This document shows, piece after piece, positions 16,456-24,476 of a stretch of 29,234 nt of DNA. The first letter of the stretch is position 1. Each line of letters starts with the position of its first letter. Source of the DNA: JBCBAP01 sp038532435. GTDB lineage: Bacteria > Pseudomonadota > Alphaproteobacteria > Rhodobacterales > Rhodobacteraceae. The notes below the pieces were generated by a model. The model searched no databases, was not told the DNA's origin, and saw only the letters and a program-made list of their open reading frames with translations. The DNA lies in the NCBI GenBank assembly GCA_038532435.1, contig JBCBAP010000045.1, positions 1 through 29,234 of the forward strand, given 5' to 3'. Position numbers and translations under genes: made by a program.

Positions 16456-18330
16456 CTAGAAACTGGTCGGGTCCACCGGATCGGTGCCCAGTCTCAGCTC
16501 TTCGGGATCCGGGATCCCGTCACCGTCCGAGTCGGCCTTGAAGGGAAACGTGTTTGCCTGCGCTTCCAGATCGTTGGACAGGCCGTCCCCGTCGATGTCG
16601 GAATCCGCGCTATCCTCGATCCCGTCGCGGTCGGTGTCCTCCCAGCGGGTCGGATCGTCCGGGAAACCGTCGAAGGCATCCTCGACACCATCACCGTCCC
16701 CGTCCACCGCGAGCGGAACATGCTTGCCCACCCATTCGGACGCGAAATCGAGTTCGCCGCCGGACATGACGATCGCCATGATCATGGGCTCGATCTCCGA
16801 CATGAAGAGCCGGCGCTGTTCCTGCGGCAGACCCAGATGATCTCCGGGGCGCCATCCGACCTCCGGCAATGCGCGCAGCGCCCACGCCATGCTAGTCCGG
16901 TCCGTGACCGTGACGTTTCCCTGCTGGCCTGCCGACAGACGCGCGCCCGCGACCATCACCATCATCAGCTCCTGGATCTGACGGTCCGAATAATGGCGAC
17001 GAAGCTCCTCGATATGTGCAGCCGTCGTGCGGGCGGGCAGGGGACCCGCATCACGGGCGAAGCGGAGTGCCGCCAGTTCCGCAGCCGTGAATCTGTCCGA
17101 TCGCTCGATGTCGAAAAGGTCATGGATCTCGCCCATCGCGGCGGTGCTGACGACGCCGTCGGGTGCCTCGTCCTGCAGGTACTCGTAGAGCCACCTCGTG
17201 CCGTGGACCTGGCAATGCGTACAGCCGGACGCAAGCTGGTAGGTGACGAAGACCTGCCACAGGAACTTCATGGGCAGCGCCCGGTCGCCGCCTGCGAAAT
17301 AATCCTCGATCCGCGACGTTCCCATGCCGGACTGGCGGACCCATTGGGTGTCGAAATTGATCCGGTCGCTGAACGGCACTTCCCCTGCGGAGGATCCGGG
17401 CGCGGAGTAGTAGGCGATGTCGTAAGCCGCCGCGTCGAACGCGGGCGTGACCGCGTCGGGCAGGTTGGTGTCCACACTTCCGGGCTCCGCCCAACGGTCA
17501 TGATCCAGCGGATAGAAGTCGAACGGATCCTCCACCCCGTCCTGATCGCTGTCCATGGTGATGCGGGAGATGTCGTAGCCCGTTACGGCATTCAGCCAGT
17601 CCGTGTCGAAACCCGCCTCCGGGGCGTCAAGGTCTGCGCGGTTCCAGTTCGCAAGGATCTCCTGACGGGCCTCTTCCATCAGATCGCCAGCAAAAAGGGC
17701 AGCCCGCTGTTCCTCGGTGCCCGCGCTGATGTTCTTGCCCGCGGACCATCCGACCGGCGCAAGGTTCGCATTGGCCCAGTCGAGCGTCGCCTGATCCGTC
17801 GGGATTGGCAGGATGCTGTCATGCACCGCATTGGCCGCGTTGAACGCGGTCATTTCGATCAGTTCTGCGATCTGGCGGTCGACAAAGTGACCGCGCAGCA
17901 TGGCGTGGGAGTCGGCCGTCACCCGGCCGGGGAGGGTGGCGAGCTGATCCACGAAGGTGAACGCAGCCTTGAGGCGCGGATCGGCGATCGTGTCGATATA
18001 GCCCGGTTGCCAGATGGCGAGGATCTCCTCCATCGGCACCCCCAGATGAGAAAGCTGGAACGCGCTTCTGGCCTGATGATGGGCGCTGCCCGCCCGGATC
18101 ATCTGGTAAAGCGTCATCTTCCATTTGTCCTCCGCGTCGAACATCGCATCGGCGTGGATCATCATGTCCGCGATCATCGACCCTTCGGTGAAGGTGCGCA
18201 GGTTGCTGACATCGATAAGGTGGCGGTCGTAGTAGCGCATTGCCTTGTCGGCTGCTGGGATTTCCTGGGCGAGCGCAGGGGAGTTGGCGAGCAGGGCTCC
18301 GACACACAGTTGGGCAGTGAGTTTGGTCAT
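16456..18330 (-). CDS. Secreted double AhpD/CMD-fold protein with calcium-binding repeats
   Basis: A 624-residue exported protein with signal peptide 1-21 (ALAQ). It holds two carboxymuconolactone-decarboxylase/AhpD-like all-helical modules. The second (about 325-520) keeps the redox motif C370-T-H-C373 with His376, as in AhpD peroxidase-reductants. The first (about 40-215) has the matching site changed to Ser82, His85 and Arg88, so it should be inactive in thiol chemistry. Asp-rich loops of thrombospondin-type-3/EF-hand character occur once between the modules (SDQDGVEDPFD, about 261-271) and several times at the C-terminus (543-620: DGDGDGVED, DTDRDGIED, DIDGDGLS, DSDGDGIPD). ATG at 18330 has GGGGA about 7 bases upstream. 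Predicted to be a periplasmic or surface calcium-dependent protein; substrate unknown. Confidence 0.8.
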   Translation of the reverse strand: MTKLTAQLCVGALLANSPALAQEIPAADKAMRYYDRHLIDVSNLRTFTEGSMIADMMIHADAMFDAEDKWKMTLYQMIRAGSAHHQARSAFQLSHLGVPMEEILAIWQPGYIDTIADPRLKAAFTFVDQLATLPGRVTADSHAMLRGHFVDRQIAELIEMTAFNAANAVHDSILPIPTDQATLDWANANLAPVGWSAGKNISAGTEEQRAALFAGDLMEEARQEILANWNRADLDAPEAGFDTDWLNAVTGYDISRITMDSDQDGVEDPFDFYPLDHDRWAEPGSVDTNLPDAVTPAFDAAAYDIAYYSAPGSSAGEVPFSDRINFDTQWVRQSGMGTSRIEDYFAGGDRALPMKFLWQVFVTYQLASGCTHCQVHGTRWLYEYLQDEAPDGVVSTAAMGEIHDLFDIERSDRFTAAELAALRFARDAGPLPARTTAAHIEELRRHYSDRQIQELMMVMVAGARLSAGQQGNVTVTDRTSMAWALRALPEVGWRPGDHLGLPQEQRRLFMSEIEPMIMAIVMSGGELDFASEWVGKHVPLAVDGDGDGVEDAFDGFPDDPTRWEDTDRDGIEDSADSDIDGDGLSNDLEAQANTFPFKADSDGDGIPDPEELRLGTDPVDPTSF

Positions 18331-18574
18331 GATGGTCCCCATGATGATTGGCTTACTGCTTCGGTCGCCGATGCCTGAACCGAGAAATGCTGGGCAGGCA
18401 TGGGGCGGATCGCCGGTAAAGCCTGCGCCAGCCGTGCGGGGCAGAGAAGACACGGGAACGCGCATCAGATGCGCATTTCGATCTGTTGTTCGGGGGGCGA
18501 GAGTTCAGCACTTTGGTCCGAGGACCTTGGCGTGAGATGCCGACGCTCTGTCTCTCAAACAACAGGAGCCCGCG
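18331..18574. promoter_or_regulatory. Divergent promoter region with GCGCAT dyad
   Basis: This 244-base gap separates the AhpD-like gene (minus) from the propeller/Ig-like operon (plus) and must hold both promoters. A near-perfect dyad GCGCAT-CAG-ATGCGC lies at 18460-18474, running on into ATTTCGATC. A very similar string (TGCGCATTTTTGATC) occurs in the LysR/b561 intergenic region at 21570-21584, suggesting a shared operator. No convincing -35/-10 pair is evident. Confidence 0.4.
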
Positions 18575-19813
18575 ATGACATTTCCAAGACTCTCGACGGC
18601 GGCCTGCGCCTTGGCGCTGTCAGCCGGTGTTGCCCAGGCTGATACCGGCCCGACCTATGGCGTTCTCGAATTCGGTCTGGACGACACGCTCTTTGTCGCG
18701 GATTCCGCGGCGGGGATGATCTGGGCCTACGACCTGCCCAATGATGGCGTCGCGCCGGAAGAGGACAAAGCCTTCAACCTGCTCGACATCGACATGCTGG
18801 TTGCCGAGGTGCTCGGTGCGGAAGGGCGCATCGTCTACAATGATCTGACCGTGCATCCGGTGACGCGGGAGGCCTATGCCTCGCTCAGCACCACGATTGA
18901 CGGTCAGACGATGAGTGCGGTGGTGGCCATCGCACAGGATGGGAGTGTTACGAAGCTCGATCTTGAGGCGATTCCGTCCACGAGTTTCGAACTCGAGCAG
19001 ACCGCCGATGAAGGCGTGTCGTTCTGGCGGGACATCCCGGCGCCCTCGCTGACCATCACGGATTTGGACTTCGTGAACGGGGAGCTCTTTGTCTCCGGCA
19101 TCTCCACCGGAGAGTTCGCATCCACCCTGCGGCGCGTCGCCTACCCTTTCGAGGGGCCCGAGGTCTCGAGCAGCATCGAGATGTATCATGCAGCCCATGG
19201 TCAGAACGAGACCCGCGCCCCGATCCGGGCGATGAGCGTGCTCGACCTCGACGGTGTGCCGACGGTGGTGGCCGCCTACACCTGCACACCGCTCGTCACG
19301 ATCCCGGTCGAGGGATTGCAGGACGGCGCTCACGTGGTCGGCAAGACCATCGCGGAGCTTGGCTACGGCAATCGGCCGCTCGATGTGATCCCGTTTTCCA
19401 CCGCGAACATGCAGGGCGAGATCGAGAGCTACGTCCTGGTCGTAAATCGCGAGATGGATGCGGATCTCATCTCGATGGACGCGCTGGTCGGCGCGGCGAA
19501 CGGGCCGGGGCTGGCGGAACCCATCCCCTATCTGGGTGCCACCGTCGGGGTGCAGACAACGCCGCTTCCGCTTTCCGGTGTCCTCCACGCCGCGGACCAG
19601 GACAACCAGTTCCTGCTGGCGATGCGGCGCGATCTGGATACGGGCGCGATGGAGCTGGTATCGTTCCGCAAGGGCGCGTTCTTCCGCCTGAGCGATTTCA
19701 TCAGCGAGTACAACTTCCCCGACTATGCCTACGCGGAAGAGGCGCAGGGCATTCGCATGTTCCAGAACATGCTGAAGGCCGATGAGGGCTTCCCCGGAGA
19801 GATCGTACAATGA
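18575..19813 (+). CDS. Secreted protein, probable beta-propeller fold, unknown function
   Basis: A 412-residue exported protein; signal peptide 1-22 (VAQA-DTG). The mature part has recurring strand-rich units such as YGVLEFGLDDTLFVADSAAG, LTITDLDFVNGELFVSGIST and PIRAMSVLDLDGVPTVVAAY. Their spacing and the 'name, value, display' rhythm resemble beta-propeller blades (LVIVD/NHL-like), but I recognise no named family. A single cysteine (YTCTP) is visible in the mature part. ATG at 18575 has AGGAG 7 bases upstream. Its stop overlaps the next gene's start in an ATGA, so both proteins are probably made in fixed ratio. With its neighbours it suggests a periplasmic or surface complex. Confidence 0.75.
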   Translation: MTFPRLSTAACALALSAGVAQADTGPTYGVLEFGLDDTLFVADSAAGMIWAYDLPNDGVAPEEDKAFNLLDIDMLVAEVLGAEGRIVYNDLTVHPVTREAYASLSTTIDGQTMSAVVAIAQDGSVTKLDLEAIPSTSFELEQTADEGVSFWRDIPAPSLTITDLDFVNGELFVSGISTGEFASTLRRVAYPFEGPEVSSSIEMYHAAHGQNETRAPIRAMSVLDLDGVPTVVAAYTCTPLVTIPVEGLQDGAHVVGKTIAELGYGNRPLDVIPFSTANMQGEIESYVLVVNREMDADLISMDALVGAANGPGLAEPIPYLGATVGVQTTPLPLSGVLHAADQDNQFLLAMRRDLDTGAMELVSFRKGAFFRLSDFISEYNFPDYAYAEEAQGIRMFQNMLKADEGFPGEIVQ

Positions 19814-20625
19814 TCCCCCGCGCGGCGGCGCTGGGTCTCTCGGTCCTGATGACCGCGGGCCCGCTTGCCGCCGCGTGCCCGCCAACGCCTCAGACCGCGG
19901 TCGAGATCTATCCAACCGCGGCGGAGGTGCCGGAAAATCTGCTCCGTTTCTATGTCTATTTTCCCAGACCGATGGCCCTGGGCGGCGGACTGCAGGACGT
20001 CCGGTTGCTCGATGCGCGGGGCGTCCCGGTCAACGGAGTGTTCCTGCCGACAACCCAGGAGCTCTGGTCACCGGACCGCACACGGCTGACCCTGCTTCTC
20101 GATCCGGGGCGGGTGAAGTCCGGGCTTGCGGCGCACGAGGCCATGGGGCGCGCGCTCGTTCCGGGGGTGAGCTACACGCTCGTGGTCTCCGGTGCGGCTG
20201 AGGATGCCGCGGGCTGCGCCCTTGGGGCGGACATCATGCACGCGTTTTCGGTCACCGATCCGGATTTCGAGATCCCGAAGCCGGGCGCATGGTCTTACAG
20301 CACGCCCAGGATCGGAAGCCTCGATCCCGTTCAGGTCGATCTGGGAAGCCCACACGATCACCTTTCCATGGCCTATAGGCTTCGGATCATGGACGCCGAT
20401 GGCACGATCCTGCCGGGCCGGATTGCGCTCGGGCCGGACGAAAAGAGCTGGCTCTTCACCCCGCGCCGACCCTGGGAGGAGGCCACCTATGAACTGGTGG
20501 TGGATGAACGGTTGGAGGATCTTGCCGGAAACCGGCCCGGCGGGCTCTTCGACAGACCGACTTCGGCGGCACCGGTTGTCTGGCAGGCACGCTGGCCCTT
20601 CGCACCGGAGCCGGTGCAGGACTAG
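19810..20625 (+). CDS. Secreted Ig-like domain protein
   Basis: A 271-residue exported protein; signal peptide 1-22. The first mature residue would be Cys23, but the preceding residues (AAA) are a poor lipobox, so lipidation is only possible. The protein resembles tandem bacterial Ig-like (SbsA-type) domains. The first spans about 30-145 (RFYVYFPRPMAL, then a long loop, VSYTLVVSGAAEDAAGC). The second spans about 150-260 (DPVQVDLGSPHDHLSMAYR, KSWLFTPRRPW, ATYELVVDERLEDLAGN). The 'TYxLVVxxxxxDLAGN' ending is the SbsA-type signature. Histidines in the HDHLS loop may be relevant. The start overlaps the upstream stop (ATGA). Its stop shares the CTAG palindrome with the stop of the convergent LysR gene. 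Confidence 0.75.
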   Translation: MIPRAAALGLSVLMTAGPLAAACPPTPQTAVEIYPTAAEVPENLLRFYVYFPRPMALGGGLQDVRLLDARGVPVNGVFLPTTQELWSPDRTRLTLLLDPGRVKSGLAAHEAMGRALVPGVSYTLVVSGAAEDAAGCALGADIMHAFSVTDPDFEIPKPGAWSYSTPRIGSLDPVQVDLGSPHDHLSMAYRLRIMDADGTILPGRIALGPDEKSWLFTPRRPWEEATYELVVDERLEDLAGNRPGGLFDRPTSAAPVVWQARWPFAPEPVQD

Positions 20626-21488
20626 AAGTCGATGGCCTTCAAACAGGCCGTCATCGACTGGACCTTCTCCGTGCGATGCAGATCGACATGGGTTACGAGC
20701 CACACATGCACCGTCCATTCATCGAGCGATGGGCCAATCTGATGGAGATCGGATCGGGAGGCAGCCTGTGCAACGGGGAGGAAGCCGATGCCCAGACCGC
20801 TCGTGATCGCATCCTGTAGGACAAGTGCATCGCCGGTGCGAAAGACGACACGCTCCGTCGCGACATTGTCCGCCAGCCAGGCCTCGAACGGTGCGGATGA
20901 TCGCTTCCGCGGATTGCCGACGAAATCATGGTCGGACAGATCGTCAAGCCCGCCGGGCGTGCCCCTGCTCTCAAGGTACGTGGGGTGCGCAAAGAGCGCG
21001 AACCTCAGCTTGCAGAACGGCTGAACCACATAGTCGTCATTCTCCGGCGCCCGGCCCGCACGAAGGGCGATGTGCGCCTCCGCATGTTCCAGCTTCAGAA
21101 GTGCCGTGTCCGTCAGCAGGGAGATGCGCGTTCGGGGGTGATCCTTCCGGAACGCGCGGAATGCGGGCATCAGGACGTTCGAGATCGGGAACAGCGTGGT
21201 GACAATAACTTCGCCGGAGAGTTCGGAGCTCTGAACCCGTTTGCGCCCGGCGAAATCGTCGAGGATGTCATGCGCACGGCCTGCGACATTGAGAAACTCT
21301 TCGCCCGCCTCCGTCAGCTGATAGCCGCGCCGATGCCGGATGAAGAGGCGGACGCCGAGTTGCTGTTCAAGTGTCTCGATGTGGCGATTGACAGTTGCTC
21401 GGTGGACGCCCAGCACTTCGGCCGCTTTGCTGACGGTCCCCTCTTTGGCCACGCAGTATGCGGTGTGGATTTCTGTCCAAGTGTCCAT
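20622..21488 (-). CDS. LysR family transcriptional regulator
   Basis: A 288-residue LysR-type regulator. The N-terminal winged HTH is clear (EGTVSKAAEVLGVHRATVNR, then HIETLEQQLGVRLFIRHRRG and YQLTEAGEEFL, residues about 15-70). A linker helix and a substrate-binding domain follow (about 90-288), including SGEVIVTTLFPISNVLMPAF and the ITSGLGIGFLPVAQA segment. The HTH has Thr-Val-Asn-Arg where many LysRs have Ser-Ala-Val-Ser/Thr. Its gene faces the cytochrome b561 gene across a 156-base intergenic region with repeated GTGCGCAT elements. It converges with the Ig-like gene, overlapping by the last bases of the stop codons. Confidence 0.93.
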   Translation of the reverse strand: MDTWTEIHTAYCVAKEGTVSKAAEVLGVHRATVNRHIETLEQQLGVRLFIRHRRGYQLTEAGEEFLNVAGRAHDILDDFAGRKRVQSSELSGEVIVTTLFPISNVLMPAFRAFRKDHPRTRISLLTDTALLKLEHAEAHIALRAGRAPENDDYVVQPFCKLRFALFAHPTYLESRGTPGGLDDLSDHDFVGNPRKRSSAPFEAWLADNVATERVVFRTGDALVLQDAITSGLGIGFLPVAQAASRSDLHQIGPSLDEWTVHVWLVTHVDLHRTEKVQSMTACLKAIDF

Positions 21489-21644
21489 GCACGGTCGACG
21501 TTCTCATAGAACACCGTTTCGAATCCATCTCGATTGTCCGTTTCGCATGCTGCATCTGCGCGCATTGGGTGCGCATTTTTGATCGTTGTGCGCATTCCGA
21601 AACCATCACAAGCTCGAGGCAAGCTTTATTCACAGGTTGGCAGA
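21489..21644. promoter_or_regulatory. LysR/b561 divergent intergenic region with GTGCGCAT repeats
   Basis: Two exact GTGCGCAT copies at 21569-21576 and 21588-21595 lie 19 bases apart, about two helical turns, on the same face of DNA. A variant TGCGCGCAT precedes them at 21557-21565. Such phased repeats between a LysR gene and a divergent target are where the regulator would be expected to bind. The string TGCGCATTTTTGATC (21570-21584) resembles one in front of the propeller/Ig-like operon. Confidence 0.45.
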
Positions 21645-22166
21645 ATGCTGCGGTATCACCCTTTGCTCGTCGCGCTTCACTGGCTGATGGCGCTCATGAT
21701 CATTCTTGCACTTGTCGCCGGCTCCGTCCTTCTCGCAGGCATGCCAAATGGTCCCGAAAAGGTGCAGGGGCTTGGCGGACACATGACTATCGGCATTGCC
21801 ATCGGGGCCCTGTTGCTGGTCCGGCTGCTTACCCGGCTGAACACCACGCATCCGCCGGACGCGTCGACCGGAAACGCGCTGCTGGACAGGGTCGGCCGGT
21901 GGACCCACTGGGCCTTCTACATCCTAGTCGCCGGTATGGTTCTGAGCGGACTTGCCATGGCGTTCGGCAACGGTCTTTTCGAGATCGTGTTTGGCGGTGC
22001 CGCCGACCGGATCCCCGATAATCTCGGCCCCGCGCGCGCCGCCCACGGCGTCATCTCGACGCTTCTGATCGGGCTCGTCCTGCTCCACATCGCGGCCGCG
22101 GTCTATCACCAGTTTCTGCTGAAAGACGGTCTGCTCCGCCGCATGTGGTTCGGGCGCCGCTCCTGA
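21645..22166 (+). CDS. Cytochrome b561 family protein
   Basis: A 173-residue four-helix membrane cytochrome that passes electrons across or along the inner membrane through two b-type hemes. Candidate heme histidines are in helix 1 (YHPLLVALHWLMAL), helix 2 (GLGGHMTIGIAIG), and the fourth-helix region (RAAHGVISTLLIGLVLLHIA). Further histidines are seen in RWTHWAFYIL and AVYHQFLL. Family-typical features include the N-terminal LHW and the final helix H...H pair. ATG at 21645 gives the normal N-terminus; an AGG lies about 10 bases upstream. It is divergent from LysR and 67 bases ahead of the FMN-reductase gene, so both could be one operon. Confidence 0.92.
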   Translation: MLRYHPLLVALHWLMALMIILALVAGSVLLAGMPNGPEKVQGLGGHMTIGIAIGALLLVRLLTRLNTTHPPDASTGNALLDRVGRWTHWAFYILVAGMVLSGLAMAFGNGLFEIVFGGAADRIPDNLGPARAAHGVISTLLIGLVLLHIAAAVYHQFLLKDGLLRRMWFGRRS

Positions 22167-22233
22167 CCGGCACATACGGTGCGCCCCTTTACCGGACATC
22201 AGACCGTCGATTGCGCGGTGAGGAGATCCTGAT

Positions 22234-22767
22234 ATGAACGTGCTCGCCTTCGCCGCCTCGAACCACAGCACCTCGATCAACCGGATGCTGATCGGGTATG
22301 CCGCCGGACGCCTTTCGGCGATATCGCCGTCCGCTGAAGTCGAGTTTCTCGACCTCAATGACTTTGAAATGCCGATCTATTCGCTGGACCGTGAACACGT
22401 GGATGGCATCCATCCCCTGGCGCTGTCGTTCCATGCGAAGATCGGTGCGGCGGACGCGGTTCTGGTGTCCTTTGCGGAGTATAACGGGTTCGTCACGTCG
22501 GCGTGGAAGAACATCTTCGACTGGATGAGCCGGATCGAGGGCACGGTCTGGCAGAACAAACCGCTCGTCTTCCTCGCCGCCTCACCCGGGAAGCGGGCCG
22601 GCACCAACGTTCTCGCCAGCCAGGAACTGCTTGCGCCCTTCTTTGGTGGCGTTCTTAAGGGCACCTATGGCGTGGGCAATTGGGGCGAGGTCTGGGACGG
22701 AACGACCCTGACCCGCGAGGAGGATATGGAAGGCGTCGATGCGGCGCTCGAGGGCCTCCGCACCTAG
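22234..22767 (+). CDS. NADPH-dependent FMN reductase family protein
   Basis: A 177-residue flavodoxin-fold oxidoreductase that transfers electrons from NAD(P)H to FMN or small acceptors. The phosphate-binding loop is at the N-terminus (FAASNHSTSINRML, residues about 6-19). The FMN-contact segment is AEYNGFVTSAWKNIFDWMSR (about 82-101), and SPGKRAGTNVLASQEL follows (about 113-128). Length is normal. ATG at 22234 has GAGGAG about 10 bases upstream. Its stop is 16 bases from the convergent DUF4345 gene. Following b561 and a LysR gene, it could be the cytosolic end of a small redox chain (inference). Confidence 0.92.
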   Translation: MNVLAFAASNHSTSINRMLIGYAAGRLSAISPSAEVEFLDLNDFEMPIYSLDREHVDGIHPLALSFHAKIGAADAVLVSFAEYNGFVTSAWKNIFDWMSRIEGTVWQNKPLVFLAASPGKRAGTNVLASQELLAPFFGGVLKGTYGVGNWGEVWDGTTLTREEDMEGVDAALEGLRT

Positions 22768-22783
22768 TCAGCGCTTCCGCGTC

Positions 22784-23185
22784 CTAAGCCTCATCCTGTG
22801 CCAGCAGGAAGCGGTGCCAGGGGATGAACACCAGAACGGCCACCTCGACCACGCCAGCAATCACTGTGGAGGTCGGGAATTCGGCCAGAACGATCATTGT
22901 GTAGAAGCGCGACGCTCCTGCCAGCGCGACGAGGCATTCCACGATCTTCAACACTGGTCCGCTGGTTTCGATGTTCATCGCGATCCAGAGGAACAGGAAG
23001 AAGATGCCGGTGAACCAGATGGCGTAGACCCGCACCTGTGCCGCAAAATCCGCGCCGACCTGATCGAGCGGGACGAAGAGCCCCACGCCCAGGACTGTCA
23101 CCAGCAGACCCGTGACGAGGGGCACAAGGTTCGACCCCACCAGCACGATCTGATACACGCGCCTGTTCTTGAGAATACGCAGCAC
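22784..23185 (-). CDS. DUF4345 membrane protein
   Basis: A 133-residue protein with four predicted transmembrane helices: VLVGSNLVPLVTGLLVTVLG, VYAIWFTGIFFLFLWIAM, a third helix near IVECLVALAGASRF, and VIAGVVEVAVLVFIPWHRFL. The layout, including WFTGIFFLFLWIAMNIE after helix 2 and the SRF motif, matches the DUF4345 family of unknown function. The start is GTG at 23185 with GGAGG about 10 bases upstream. It is transcribed towards the FMN-reductase gene. Confidence 0.82.
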   Translation of the reverse strand: MLRILKNRRVYQIVLVGSNLVPLVTGLLVTVLGVGLFVPLDQVGADFAAQVRVYAIWFTGIFFLFLWIAMNIETSGPVLKIVECLVALAGASRFYTMIVLAEFPTSTVIAGVVEVAVLVFIPWHRFLLAQDEA

Positions 23186-24476
23186 TTGTTTCGCCCTCCG
23201 AAAAAGACACTTGTCACACCCGGTAAACCAAAAGCGGACTGCGTTTTGTAGGCACCCAAACGCGCATCAAGAGCGCATCGAAAGCCACTCCAGCGCCCCG
23301 CCTCACATCACCCCATGTGCCAAATGCGGATTGATTGGAGAGCGGTGTGTGCGAGAAAGCGCACAGGTCTGGAAAGGGCCGCATTTCGGGCACCGTGTCT
23401 CTGGCGGGGAGGCCACCCTCAGCCAGATCCATGTCGGTACCCTTCGCGTCTCGTCGATCAACCCCGGTCGGCACCCTGAAATCCATGAGCGGGGTTCGCG
23501 GCCGCATCTCGACGTGCGATCACGGTTCGCGGTCATGCCCTGTTTCCGGTCTCCAAATTCGGGACATTTTCGTCTCTGTCCTTGTCTCCATGGCGAGCAT
23601 CAGATTGGAGAATTCCGAACTCGGAGGGGAGTGCATGCTTATCGTGCAGCAGTGTCCCTTCGACGATGCGGCGGCTGACAAGGCCATCCTGTTCCAGTGT
23701 GCTGGGCCTTCTTTGCCATACGCCCTTTACCCGGCGGTGCAGCGGACCGGAGAGCAATGTCACGTCGGTGTGGGCCGCGAGGGTCAGTTTTCCACGTCTT
23801 CGATCCACGGTCCGTGACGAACGCATCCGGGCGGGCGTCGGCCATGTTTGCCTCCGGATCTCCGACTGACACCGGTATCCACAATCCCAAAGTGAGTGCC
23901 TGACACGTACTGGTGTGAGGCGCACGAGGGTCGTGGTTCTGCGCAGCGGCAAAGTCGGTCGCATGCTGGCGCGCTTCACCTGCGCGGTCGGGCATGGCGT
24001 CCGCGCAAGCCGCGATTGAGGGCCGGCATCGTTGGCTAAGGTTGCTGAACGCGGCGACCTTGTCATACCGACCAGGTGCACAAGGCCTCTGAACCATGCG
24101 AACGCCAATGAGGTTATGTCCCGCCGCGACATCCTGCTGTTCGTCGTGCGATCAGCGCCAAAAGGTCTGCGGATGGGTTTTTGCAGGCGCATGGGCGCAA
24201 AGCTCCGAACACGACCTCGGTGTTGAAGTTCTGCGATGCGGTCCCCGGGCTGAACGAGAAGATCTCGCCGAAGTACGGATGTAACCCTCGATCCAGATGA
24301 CCTGCAGATGATGGTAAGCGCCACTGACCGCGTGTCAGATTTCCTTCGCGCGCACCCGGGTCGCTCGACAGGCGCGCGAATTCTGTTGCGCAGCGCAACC
24401 CATGCTCCAGAAACGGACCGCTGCCCACCACAGGTGATGCGGACATCTGGCCGCGTGAGAGTGCCGGTTCGCGCGG
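23186..24476. other. 1.3-kb region without a convincing gene
   Basis: Open frames up to about 260 codons exist, but all have an arginine/serine/proline-rich, low-complexity look, mixed codon choice and no domain I recognise. The composition is less GC-rich than the flanking genes. Possible explanations are decayed genes or an old insertion scar. It also holds the far-upstream region of the DUF4345 gene and the 3' flank of the flavoprotein gene. Confidence 0.5.

Noticed and set aside
16720..18378. Long plus-strand open frame of about 550 codons opposite the AhpD-like gene
   Set aside because: It mirrors the real gene, has no ribosome site and an Arg/His/Asp-rich composition typical of the antisense of GC-rich coding DNA.
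24040..24125. A minus-strand GRYDKVAAF string, like the RYDK motif near the C-terminus of IS5-type transposases
   Set aside because: Only this short motif matches; the flanking sequence in all frames lacks the DDE residues or inverted-repeat ends, so chance is more likely.
23533..24324. 263-codon minus-strand open frame
   Set aside because: Composition rich in Arg/Ser/Thr without domains, no ribosome site, and equally long frames exist on other strands.
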